Assembly: GCA_002221725.1 (NCBI GenBank) | Contig: NJFT01000014.1 | Coordinates: forward strand, 124,001-188,000 | Length of the DNA stretch: 64,000 bases | Origin: Scedosporium boydii | Taxonomy: Eukaryota; Ascomycota; Sordariomycetes; Microascales; Microascaceae | Direction of reading: 5' to 3' | Shown: piece after piece, positions 11,850 through 22,344 of the stretch | Position numbering within the stretch: the first letter of the stretch is position 1 | Layout of the letters: each line of letters opens with the position of its first letter | The notes under the pieces: generated by a model | Database searches by the model: none | Seen by the model: the letters and a program-made list of their open reading frames with translations, nothing else | What the model was told of the DNA's origin: nothing | Translations under genes and position numbers: made by a program

Positions 11850-13782
11850 TTATTTCTTGTTCCTCTCACCGTACGCCCGAGTAGCGTAGTCACCCTGGTG
11901 GACAATCAAGTCCTGGGGCCTATAGTCGTGGCGGCCAGAGAAGTAGCTGTCGAGGATGCTCTTGACACCGGCAGCGTAGCGCTGCTGAGCATCGATCGAG
12001 GTACCGGAGACGTGGGGAACCATGGCGTTGCCACCGCCGAAGGGGTTCTTGGCGTAGCGGAGAGGATGGTCCTTGGGCGCGGGCTGAGGGAACCACACGT
12101 CGCCACCATAGCCGCGGAGGTGACCGCTCTTGAGCGCAGCGGCGACGTCCTCCTTGACAACGATGGCACCACGAGCGGTGTTGACGAGCCAGGAACCTAA
12201 TATGGTTTGTTAATATCACAGCATACTTTGTCATGTGAGGGGAAGAAGGAAATAACTCACCAGGCTTCATCTTGGCAATGAGGTCCTTGTTGAACAAGCC
12301 CAGGGTGGTCTCATGGAGAGGGCAGTTAATAGTGACAACATCGCACTGAGAGACAAGCTCCTCGACCGACGCCACACGACGGCAGCCAATCTCCTTCTCC
12401 GTCTCGGCAGAGAGACCCTGGTAATCGTAGTAGAGGAGCTCCTTGCAGTCGAAGGGCTTGAGCCTGCGAAGGACACGCTCGCCGATGCGACCAGCACCAA
12501 CAGTACCGACAACCTTGCCCTCGAGATCGAACTCGTTCTTGGCGGCCTCGGCGACGTTCCAGTCGCCGCGCTCGATGATCTCGTGGGCGGGGACGAAGTT
12601 GCGGACGAGAACGAGGATGGTCATGATGACGTGCTCGGCAACGGAGACGACGTTGGAGCCGGTCACCTCGACGACAGTGATTCCCCCGTTGGTCTTGTTG
12701 GCGAAATTGAGGTCGACATGGTCAGAGCCGACACCCGCGGTGATGGCAATCTTGAGCTTCTTGGCCTTGGCGAGGCGCTCGGCGGTCAAGTAACCGGGGT
12801 GGAAGCTGCAGAAGAGGAGAAAAAAAAAGGGCTCGTTAGTCAATTGTATATCAAGAGAAGTGTTGAATGAGGAATATGCGATACTTACGGAGTGGTGATG
12901 ATGACTTCGGCGTCAACGAGCTCCTTATCAAAGGTAGAGTCCTCACCCTCCTTATCAGAGGTGGTCACAAGAGTGTGGCCCTGATCCTCGAGCCACTTGC
13001 GGAGACCAAGCTCATTTTCCGTGGTGCCAAGAAGCTCCGGAACCTGATAAGTGCGGAAGAAAGAGAGGGGTTAGTCCAGTTTCCAATATCATTCCAAGGC
13101 CGCGTCTTTCCGCCCAACACTCGTCGATCGTCGATTAAGCGTCCGAACACCGAGAAGTGTCCGGCCATGAGAGCTGCCGCAGCTCAGCCAAGCACTAAGA
13201 ACTGCCTAGCGTGCGACATTGCATCGCATTATAGGGGCACTATAGGGTCAAGCTTGCTACCCCGCACTGGGGTTCTGGTGGCTTTGATTGCGGACTACCC
13301 CACCCCGACCCCCAAGGCCAAGAATCAGGGTCGAAGAGCTCCTCCCCCGGATTGTCCCCAGGATTTGATTGCAAGCCAATTGAAGCTACCAGGGTACCAT
13401 TTATGGCATGCATGCTATGGGGTAGGCCCATGGGGTAATATGCTTGATCGAGTGTTGGGATGGACGACAACGACGACGCGAGAGGAAATAGGTGGACTCA
13501 CATCTTCGGCGTGCTCGCCACCGTCGTAGAGAACGAGAAGAACCTTGCCCTATTTGAACACAGCCGTCAGTATTAAGAACTCTAGTATCGGTGGCATCTT
13601 CGCTCTTGCGGGACAGGACAGGAACAGAGACAGGGGCAGCTTTTGAGTCACGCGCCACTCCTCTCGAGGAAGAAATATAGAGCCCAACAACAGAGGACAC
13701 GTCCCCAGCCGTCTCTATATTATTCCACATAGAAGACCAGAAATATCAACGCGTATAGGGAGGGACGGGTAAACAATACCAT
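11850..13782 (-). CDS. aciA: NAD-dependent formate dehydrogenase
   Basis: Oxidises formate to CO2 with NAD. Exons: 13782-13780 (start codon only), 13549-13502, 13043-12889, 12805-12261, 12196-11850, giving 365 residues, the usual size for fungal FDH. The protein begins [17 protein letters not shown]. It continues through [31 protein letters not shown], the NAD-binding GxGxxG ([12 protein letters not shown]), [16 protein letters not shown] and [15 protein letters not shown], all hallmarks of the D-2-hydroxyacid dehydrogenase superfamily FDH branch. No mitochondrial leader is visible in this model, so it is probably cytosolic. Unusual: the first intron follows the ATG directly (230 bases) and the second is 458 bases, both long for this window. 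Gene name follows the Aspergillus nidulans orthologue family. Confidence 0.93.
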
Positions 13783-13858
13783 TTTGGTTGATGTGTTGTG
13801 ACGTGGGTGTTTAGTTGCCGAAGCTGGAAGCGAGCAGAATGGTGAGGTAGTGTCGAAG

Positions 13859-13866
13859 CTTATATA
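13859..13866 (-). promoter_or_regulatory. TATA box of formate dehydrogenase gene
   Basis: TATATAAG on the minus strand about 80 bases upstream of the start codon, a plausible core promoter element. Confidence 0.5.
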
Positions 13867-14808
13867 GGAGGTTTCTCTGCCAAGCAGTAAAGGAAATCTG
13901 GGAGATGGAATGATGAACAAGACAACCCCCTCTCGACAGGGAGCGAGAATATATTTATAGATGGCTTCATTGACCTTGATGATCAAAGCGACATGCCGAC
14001 TATTGCGTATAGGCACTAGGTAATCAAGCCGTCCTCCCATCCCACCCCATCTTCTTTCCTACTGTGGTATAGGCAAAATTTCTTCCCCCATCCAACGGTC
14101 GCGCGAGCAAGCTCTCCTCTCCCTCTCCTTCATCCGTCGTGTCGCACATCCTACATTGGATGTGCTTCGAGCCACATCAGCCCCTCATCGCTTCGTGCTC
14201 TCCCCCCTCTGCATGGCTCGGTACTTACAAGGTGGAGCTGCTGACCGTTTTGAGTTAAGCGTGCGGATCAATGTGGGCATGAGGGGGTTCGGCATATTGA
14301 TACCGAATTCGAGGTCGACTCCGAGTCGCCTGCAACAAGCTCTCCGTGCTCTACCTTTTCGGCCCTGTTTCTACCCCAGTGTATTCCTGGGCATGGTACT
14401 CCTACCTTCATGTCCCCCCCTTGCTCGGTTTAATGGGTGGTGACATGCGGATGGGCGGACGGGATGGAAGCAACCACACGATAAAATACGTCTCATATCA
14501 AATTACATCGATGCCTGGCTGTAATCCTGCTCCTCCTTTGATACCTTTGATAGCGCCCGCCCACCAACACAAAGCACAGAGGATAGGCTGCCCTAGACAT
14601 CAACGGACTACGACTGAGGATTTAAAAATAGATACTCTAGCCTAATATTACTCTACGTACCTGGATACGATGCATTGAATTGGTAATGACTTATAAGTAA
14701 TTGATGGACAACTACTGAATTTTTTGAAGGTAACGGCACAATCTTAGAGTTCAGCCCTAACATGAGGACACTCGGCGGTACTCTAAGCAAATCTTCTCCG
14801 AAACCCCA
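13867..14808. other. intergenic region between convergently facing flanks of FDH and FtrA
   Basis: Upstream sequence of formate dehydrogenase and downstream sequence of the iron permease gene. No gene is supported; it is pyrimidine-rich around 14040-14140. Confidence 0.5.
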
Positions 14809-16106
14809 TTAATCCCCACGAATCCTCAGACGCGGGATAGTAACGGCCAATGAATCTCGGAACTTTTGAAAGGAAAAGGTTCCATGGGCTTCTCGATGTC
14901 TCAAGAGAAGGAATTCAGCCATAACAACAGCCCAATACAAATTATATGAGATCACAGAGCCATATGTTGCCGAGTTGGTCCAACCAAAGATGGCATTAAG
15001 CACACCCCAGCCACCCCCGCCGTTTAGTCTAGGATTGCAGCACTAGTAGGTTCAGAAGGGTTAGTGAAAAACATAAAAATAAGCACAAGCCCGAACCCCG
15101 AGAAAACGGGATCTTACATTGAGATGCCAGACACTCCGATCGATGTCGTAGGATCCCGGTCCATCGCCGAGCTCCGCAGCGTCGCCATCGATGACCTTAT
15201 TCCACTGCTGCGTTTCGAAGCACCAAAAGGCCCGAGAAAATAATCCGGCGGCGACTAGGTACAGGAAGCATGTCGACAAGACGAGGAAAGTCTGGATTTT
15301 TGCGCCCGATCCGCCCCTAAATCGAATCTTAATAATCTCGGACACGCCCGGCTTCTCTTTATCCGTCAACTCTCCTTGAGCGGACGACAACACAATAGAA
15401 CTTACTTATAAACAGCATATCCGATGGCCGCTCCAACCAAAAATCCCGCGAGCACGGCGAGGGGAATTGCGCTTGCTGGAGCAGAAAAAGAAACACCGGC
15501 TACAAACACAATGCCTTCAATGCCTTCTCTCAAGATAGTTATGAAAGGCAGGAGGAACATGGAGTATTTTTCAAAGACGCGCTTGATCAAGGGTTGTCCG
15601 ACGTTGGCACTGAGGGGGGCCTCGATCGCCGTCGCCAGCTTGGAGCGCCATTTCTCCTGCATGCGACCGATGCGCAGCAGAGCGACGCCCATGACGGTGA
15701 TGACAACGGACGAAATGAGAGAAAAGATGCCTTCGTAGTAATACTCTTGGTCTTGCCAGGCGTCCTTTCCGAACCCGTAGAAAATGCCGATAATTCCCGC
15801 CGCGATCGTCATACAGATGGAAAACCCAACGGCTGTGCCCAGCCATACCTGGATGGTGTGGTCATTCGCGTCAGGTTGCGCAAAACGTTATGTGCGTCTA
15901 GGCACGACGGACAAGTCACGCAAGATGCAAGGAACTTGGGAGATGCATACCTGTCTGCGAAAGGCGTTATAGATCTTGCCATCCTGGCCAGGCTGGTCCA
16001 GAGTCTGCTTCAAAAACGCCAGCAAGACCGAGACGATGATGGCGGTCTCGAGGGTCTCTCGGAAGACGACGAGGAAAATCGGGACTGAAAACAGGCTTCC
16101 CGCCAT
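14809..16106 (-). CDS. ftrA: high-affinity iron permease FTR1 family
   Basis: Imports Fe3+ across the plasma membrane in complex with a multicopper ferroxidase. Exons 16106-15951, 15848-15406, 15316-15118, 15042-14809, giving 343 residues. Seven or so membrane segments are visible. The two REXXE-type iron-binding motifs are present: RETLET in the first segment (residues about 16-21) and REGIEG in a later one. The C-terminal half has the family-typical [29 protein letters not shown] and [15 protein letters not shown]. It is divergently transcribed from the ferroxidase gene, which starts 660 bases away. This gene pair is the standard reductive iron assimilation module of Aspergilli. Confidence 0.95.
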
Positions 16107-16240
16107 GGTCGCTGAAGGTTACGAGACGAAGGGATTCTCTATCTAGCTCCTCGCCGAGATGAGATGTCGTTGCTCAAGCCGCGAAGAATTTCGTGAGAAC
16201 TCCGCGGGGAGAAAAGAACTGATTCAGGAGTCCCTGTCCC

Positions 16241-16245
16241 ATTGG
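16241..16245 (-). promoter_or_regulatory. CCAAT box in ftrA-fetC divergent promoter
   Basis: ATTGG on the plus strand, CCAAT on the minus strand, about 135 bases upstream of the ftrA start. The CCAAT-binding complex works with HapX at iron-regulated promoters in Aspergillus (known for the family). Use here is inferred. Confidence 0.35.
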
Positions 16246-16444
16246 CTGAGCGCTGAAACACCAGACTGGATCTGCTGCGCATCTCCAGCTAGTCCGATAG
16301 CGGTCGAGAAGCGAGAAAATTTTGGGGCAGGACACATCATCACGCGAGCCCTTACATAATCGAAGAGGGGATTCCTCACCATCGGTCGCCCCTGCCCCCT
16401 TGCTTGGGCCTCCCGTGATAAAGTTTATTGATCTTTTGCGCCTG

Positions 16445-16458
16445 ATCAGATTGATAAG
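16445..16458 (+). promoter_or_regulatory. GATA-type element in ftrA-fetC divergent promoter
   Basis: ATCAGATTGATAAG holds a GATAAG core and resembles the iron-repressor SreA site ATCWGATAA, but with two extra bases between the halves. It lies near the middle of the 660-base bidirectional promoter, where an iron-responsive GATA factor would be expected. Confidence 0.4.
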
Positions 16459-16766
16459 ATTGCCGTAACACGTGTCAGGGTCAGGACTGAGAACGTCCGT
16501 CCAACTCGCCGAGCAGAATGCCAAGTTCGGTTAGATGAAGGATTTTGGCCCTAACTTTGCCCCCCAAAAACCATCTCATCAAAAAAAAAAAGTGGGCTCT
16601 ACCCAGAGCTCCGACTCTCGCTCATTCAACGACGGAGGAGGTTACGCGTTTCCAGGGTGTAGATCCACTCACCTGATTCCTCGATTTTTTTTCCCCCCAA
16701 CTGTCCGACCCGATCTGCCTCTGCAAGTAATCTAGAAGCTGCGTCTACCGCACGAGACTCGCAATC

Positions 16767-18818
16767 ATGGCCTCCCTACGAGGAGTGCTCAGGCTGTGCG
16801 TCTTTTGCGCCGCTGTGCAGCAGGCCTGGACCGCCGTTGTTGAACACAACTTCGATATCGGTTGGGTGCATGCAAACCCGGACAATGCCTTTGTCCGACC
16901 AACTATTGGCATCAACGGGCAGTGGCCCCTCCCGCGCATCGACGCGAACGTCGGCGATACGATTATCGTCAACGTCAACAACCACCTTGGCAACCAGTCG
17001 ACCTCGCTTCATTTCCACGGCATGTTTATGCAGGGCACACCTCACATGGACGGCCCAGAGCAAGTGACCCAGTGCCCGATACCTCCAGGCCGCTCCTTCA
17101 CGTACAAGTTCAAGGCTGAACAACATGGAACCTACTGGTATCACTCCCACACGCACAGTCAATACCCTGACGGACTTCGGGGCCCTCTCATCATCCATGA
17201 CTCTCAGGCACCATTTAAAAACAAGTACGACGAAGAGCTTGTTCTCACCCTATCTGATTGGTACCATGACCAAATGTCAGAGCTCATCCCTCAGTTTCTG
17301 GCAAAGAACAACCCTACCGGTGCTGAGCCCGTCCCGCAAGCTGCGCTTGTGAACGAAACCCAGAACCTGACTGTACCGGTCCATCCCGGCAAAACATACC
17401 TGTTCAGAGTTATTAACCTTGGTGCTTTTGCCACCCAGTACCTATGGTTTGAGGGGCACTCGATGACCATCGTAGAAGTGGATGGCGTTTACACGAAACC
17501 CGCCAAAACCAGCATGATTTCTCTTTCGGCTGGTCAACGATGCAGTTTTCTGCTCTCTACCAAGGACAAGGCCGGAGAGAATTTTGCCTTTGTAGGAAGT
17601 ATGGACACGGTACGTTACGATAACACACCCAAAAGTCCGAATCCTTACTTATTTGAGTTAATTATTCAGTCACTTTTTGATGTTCTACCACCTGGGTTGA
17701 ACTGGAATGTTACTGGCTGGCTGGTGTATAATGAAGACAGGGAACTCCCGCAGCCTGTCACGGTCGATGAGTTTGATCCCATTGATGACGTTACCTTGGT
17801 TCCTTACGACGAAGAACCGTTGTTGCCCGAACCGGACCGTGTCATTGAGCTCGACGTCATCATGGACAACCTCCGCGATGGGGCGAACTACGCCTTCTTC
17901 AACAACATCACGTATAAGGCACCTAAAGTGCCGAGTCTTTACACCTTGCTCAGTGCTGGCGACCTTGTAACGAACTCGCGAATCTATGGTGAATATACTA
18001 ACAGCTTTGTCCTGGACAAGGATGAGATCGTCCAAATTGTGGTCAACAACCTGGACGATGGCCGCCATCCCTTCCATCTTCACGGGCATCAATTCCAAGC
18101 TATCCACCGCTCTGCTGAAGATGGTGGGAAGTTTGATGAGTCTGCAATCTCGGAGATGGGCTGGCCTAAGTCGCCTATAAGACGGGATACTCTAGTAGTG
18201 TGGCCGAATGGAAACATTGTCCTGCGATTCAAGGCAGACAACCCAGGTGAGTTCGGCTTCTACAAACCTGCTACTTCTAAAATGGAAAATCTAACAGTCT
18301 CACTCGTAGGTGTGTGGCTATTCCACTGTCACATCGAATGGCACGTAGTCTCCGGTCTGGTCGCAACCTTTGTTGAGGCTCCCGGGGAGCTCCAGAGCAT
18401 GATCACCATTCCCAAAGACCACCTGAAGGCGTGCGCGGCTGGCAATATTCCTGTGTCTGGGAATGCTGCAGGAAATACGCACAATTTGTTAGATTTAACC
18501 GGCCAGAATGCTCCTCCGCCTCGGCTCCCAGATGGGTATGTTATACGACGACGGAATCCCTAGGTGATTTACATTTGTTAACGTCATCTCAGGTTCACGG
18601 CTGGTGGCGTATTTGCCTTCATTTTCAGCTGCATCATGGGCATTGCTGGAGTCGGAGTTGTGGGTTGGTATGGCATAACAGCCCAAGATGGGGAGCCAGA
18701 ACCTCCGGAATCGCCCACCTTGGCTCCGCTGATCAGCAGGCATACAGATGGTGCTGAAGACGAGCCTCATCATCAACTTGGCTCGAGGCGTGATAGCGAA
18801 AGAGATTCCGGGAGGTAA
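16767..18818 (+). CDS. fetC: Fet3-type multicopper ferroxidase
   Basis: Oxidises Fe2+ to Fe3+ at the cell surface and passes it to the iron permease encoded divergently. Exons 16767-17609, 17670-18246, 18310-18535, 18593-18818, giving 623 residues. Features in order: signal peptide (MASLRGVLRLCVFCAAVQQAWTA); three cupredoxin domains; copper ligand clusters HFHGMF, YWYHSHTHSQYPDG, HPFHLHGHQF and HCHIEWH; and, after the last intron, a single membrane anchor (FAFIFSCIMGIAGVGVVGWYG) with a short charged cytosolic tail. The first intron is 60 bases and stop-free, so an unspliced frame runs through it; the 61-63 base second intron must be removed to join the last copper site. The C-terminal anchor distinguishes it from secreted laccases. 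Confidence 0.95.
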
Positions 18819-18947
18819 AACAAGCATTGTATTGAAATTGATCTTTTTTTTTCTCTGCATTCTCATTTACGACCAATCTAGACAAGGAAAGCGAATAGAA
18901 AAAACCAAGTTATACCAATCGCAATATTGAGATCTTCGGAAGAGGAA

Positions 18948-20229
18948 TCAAGCCCCAACAGGCATTTCGCTTCCCGCAATGTTGCACTGCCGGAACAGCC
19001 TAACTTCATGCTCGGCAAAGGCCCCAACGACAGAGTGAAGAACGCCTCGGTTGTGGAAGATTACAAAGTCGCCCTCCTCCCAGTCATGAGCGTAGACAAG
19101 ATTGGGGGCGATTCCGGGCCTCTGCAGGCGGTAGACAAAATCACGAACCTTTTCGAGGTCGTCAATCACGGTCCCATCCCCGAGATGCAATTTGCGCACC
19201 GCGGAGGGATGGACCTGCAAGGCCAGGCGACCGGTTGCGGGGTTCTTCCAGCAGAGGGGAAGGATTTGAATTGCGGCCGGGTCGATGGGAGGTAGCTCGG
19301 ATTCGTCGAGTTCCTTGCCCTCAGACACCATCCCAAGACCGGTGGGGCGGGATTTGGCCGAGGACATCCAGATGTACGGATGCGGTGCATATTCGACCTT
19401 GGTGGTGCGAGCAAGCTCCTTATCTTCCTCTGAAAGAATATCGTACATGGTTTCTCCGTTGACGAATGCTGTTGTGCCGAGGGGAACCTGCATCTCGTTC
19501 CCGGAACCGTCGTCGTACCTCAGCGTTTGCGGTCGTCCGGATGGGACCTTAACAGCCAGCAGTGTTGTCGCCACGGGAGGGGCGAGTCCGTACAAAGCGG
19601 CGTCGATATGCCATCGGTAAAACCTGGTGTAGTCCAGGTCGTCCTCATCAGGGATGACTGTCTCGTGGAAAGTACGGTGGTGCGGATGGCGCAGTTGGAT
19701 ATTTTCCAGGCCCTCGTAGGAGGGAACGAAACCATTACCGATGACTTGTACCTGGGGCTGGTGCGGGATGGTCTTCAAATCCGGGTGGAGAACAGAACGC
19801 TTGGCGTCAAGGGTCTTGCCGTGGCCATACGAGCCCTGGGCCTCTGGGTCGAAGCGCTGCGTAACTTCATACTGGGCCTTGGGAGAAACGTGGCCCTGGT
19901 TCTTCAAGACGAGCACTTGATGTGTGAACAAGGCATCACGGAGAATATCAAAATCCGCATCTGTTGGTGCTCACCGGTTAGTGAGTTAGTTACGGTAAGA
20001 AACAGAAAAAAGGTGGTCGCGAGATGGGAGCCTTACCAGGAGGTTACCGATTTTACGGGTATTCTCCTTCGATTGAAGATAGTGATGGAAACATTTACAC
20101 AAAGCAAGCATCAGTCACTCCGATCTTACCGGTTAGATTCTCGACATCGATATTGGTGACTGTTGCGCCAAAGTTTACGTCCGAACTTTGCGGGACAATG
20201 AGGGGTTCAACCTTGATTTGGGAGCTCAT
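18948..20229 (-). CDS. xanA: alpha-ketoglutarate-dependent xanthine dioxygenase XanA
   Basis: Fe(II)/2-oxoglutarate dioxygenase that hydroxylates xanthine to uric acid, the fungal alternative to xanthine dehydrogenase. Exons 20229-20130 and 19960-18948, giving 370 residues. It is of the TauD superfamily: iron ligands in YRWHIDAALYG (HxD) and the distal His in IFHNRGVLHSVVG, with an Arg for 2-oxoglutarate shortly after (EVRLFRQ). XanA-typical segments are SYGHGKTLDAKRSVLHPDLK, ALQVHPSAVRKLHL and APHPYIWMSSAKSRPTGLG. The single intron lies early, joining ENLT to DADFD. Start chosen at MSSQIKVEPL, which fits the family; an upstream ATG is in frame but gives an unlikely extension. Confidence 0.93.
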
Positions 20230-20569
20230 TTCGACGAGAGAAAAAAGGGAAAAGGTCTGGGTGAGTTTGAGAAAGTTTGCTGCGCGGTGCGTAAGTTCGT
20301 TGTCTATGGTCAATGATTATGCGAGGTGAAAAATGCGTCCGGCCTCAAAAACGCGACTGGACATGCTTTTTATAGACAAAACCCCAGCAGAAAACCGGGG
20401 TCGGCAGTCGCCGGATCCCCATTTCTTATCTTGGCCACCGAGAACGGGCGATGATAAGGGGGTTCAGGTGAGACATTATTTCATTGATCCGTCCAACCAA
20501 GCTATGTTCTCAATGCCACGCCTGAGCTATCTGAGGTAATAATCAATAAATGATAGCCACTAGTCTTAT
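20230..20569. other. promoter region of xanA
   Basis: Upstream sequence of xanA and downstream sequence of an orphan coding-like fragment. GATAA and TTATC cores occur (for example around 20428 and 20452), the type of site used by nitrogen GATA factors on purine genes; their use is inference. Confidence 0.35.
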
Positions 20570-20570
20570 C

Positions 20571-20730
20571 GACGCACGATTTCCTCGCCGTCGGCCTTCA
20601 CGACTGCACGGCCGGGAGCGGCTCGGAAGACGCCGGCTGCCATTACGCCCTGTGCGATCTGAGCGAGATAAGATGCACACATCTTGGTGATTGGGGGAAA
20701 TCGGGAGGCGACTCGAGCTGCAAGATCCTC
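20571..20730 (-). pseudogene. orphan C-terminal coding fragment
   Basis: The minus strand has an open stretch of about 55 codons ending in a stop near 20571. It reads LAARVASRFPPITKMC and later QGVMAAGVFRAAPGRAVV with a GEEIVRR end. Composition and codon usage look genuinely coding, but it is preceded by a TGA in frame and I could find no joining upstream exon. The next gene upstream (deacetylase) has its own stop at 20810. Best read as a relic or a missed last exon. Family not recognised. Confidence 0.35.
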
Positions 20731-20809
20731 CCGTAGTCAAAATAAGTTTTTTTCAATTAGGTCTCCAGAAACCGGGGGATTGTCCACCACGACAAACATG
20801 GCTGGGACG

Positions 20810-21902
20810 TTATTGAAACACCGAGCTATGCTCTGCCACCCAATCTGCCACCTCACGACATGGAGCGCACCATATTTCCTCGTCATGACTGATGCGGGCT
20901 AGGATTTTTTCCATGACGGCAAATTTCTCCTCACTGGTTTGGAGGAACGGATGGAAAAGAATCGAAATGTAGCCGCCCGACTCAATCACCTCTCCGATCC
21001 TGGAAAGAAGGTACGTTTCGAGATTGCTTGGTGCTAGAACATCCTTTTGTTCTCCGTGAGAGTCTCTGATGCCGGCAAACTTCTCCATATAGTAGAAGGC
21101 ATCTACAGTTTTCCATTCAAACGGCAGCACAACGATGCCGTTCTCGATACCCAACTTTCCGAGAGGGGAGACGTATTTGACGCCGTACTCGCGTAAAAGG
21201 TCATACGTCCTGTCGTTGATTGAACCGCCGGGTGGGCGGAACCCTTTATAACGTATTCCGTATTTTGCGGACTCTTCGAAGCTCTTGTGGAAATTGAGAA
21301 TCTCGTCTTCGCGCGAGAGGCTGTGCCAAACCTCATGCTGATATCCATGCCAAGCGATTTCGTGCCCGCGGGCTGATAGTGATCGTACGGCGTCGGGATA
21401 AACTCCAAGGCTCCACGATTCGGCGAAATATGTGGCTCGAACACCGTACTTGCCCAACATGTTTAGCATGCGAGGTAGTTTCTCCTTGATAGAGTAATGA
21501 GACCCGACGGGGACATCGGCGGGCCAGACACCCCTGTTCACATCCTGCGCCTCCCCGAGATTATCCATGGTGAAGCTTATCGCGGCTTTGGCCCCGTTTG
21601 GCCAGCGTGTTGACACCATTGTGTGAAACGATCCGGGGGTAGACTTGCCGATGAGCTTTGGTGGGACAATACCTGCAGATTACTGGGCACCGAGACGTCG
21701 ACAACAATGTGTTTATGACGTCAGTACCTCCTCGGAATTCCTGATGATATTTTTCGTCTAGAGTCTTCAACTTATCCTCTTGTTGCGAAGTGACAGTGGC
21801 CAATCTTAGAAGTTCTGGAACGCCAGAAAGTGGAGGTGCTGGGATAGTGCGTGTCATTTCGGCACTTTGCAAAACGCTCGGCAGTTCCCGAATTGAAGTC
21901 AT
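20810..21902 (-). CDS. NodB-type polysaccharide deacetylase family protein
   Basis: Metal-dependent deacetylase-fold hydrolase (carbohydrate esterase 4 / PuuE-like). Supported exons: upstream exon ending at 21728 and 21672-20810. Motif 1 is TMDN instead of the usual TFDD, motif 2 is HGYQHEVWH and motif 3 is RPPGGS, so metal binding looks possible but altered at motif 1. No signal peptide is seen on the core, arguing against a wall chitin deacetylase. An intron (GTACTG...CTGCAG) joins the core (MVSTRWPNGAKAA) to an upstream frame reading KYHQEFRGG then IVPPKLIGKS, so the protein probably has an N-terminal extension. The true start is unclear: 21902 is the first in-frame ATG of the well-supported part, and further coding may reach about 22192. 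Next to xanA, a nitrogen-compound role is conceivable. Confidence 0.75.
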
Positions 21903-22344
21903 CAAAGCTGGAAAAGCGTTTGACTCCCGAACAATATCTGCAGAGCGAGCATCTGCCTCCTGCTGGCTACACCACGAGCCGCTTGCTCTCCTACGTGTAC
22001 TAACCAAGGAATTCTAGCTGGAAACGTTGGCCCATCGCACCTGGGGCGATGTGGTTCCTGACAAACCCAGCAGTACTTTTTCACACTCTCATGGATAAGC
22101 CCGAGAGGTCTAGGGTTATTAGGTTTAACTCCGCGATATAAATACGATCCTTCAACATCCACTGCGGTCTCGGGCGCGGCCGCATTGGACAAGCCGTGGG
22201 AGATGAGTATCCGATATAATGATTCGCAGCTTCAAATGTCTCTTCTAGTATGGGAAAGGGCTCGGAGTAACCACGCCGGAGTGTCACCTCGCCGCCAATA
22301 TACCTCTCCCCGCCGATAGCTGAAAATGCAGATTGCTTATTCTT

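Noticed and set aside
17610..17669. Continuous frame of the ferroxidase through 17610-17669 taken as coding
   Set aside because: The segment is exactly 60 bases with GTACGT...TTCAG ends and inserts sequence foreign to Fet3 proteins; it is a stop-free intron.
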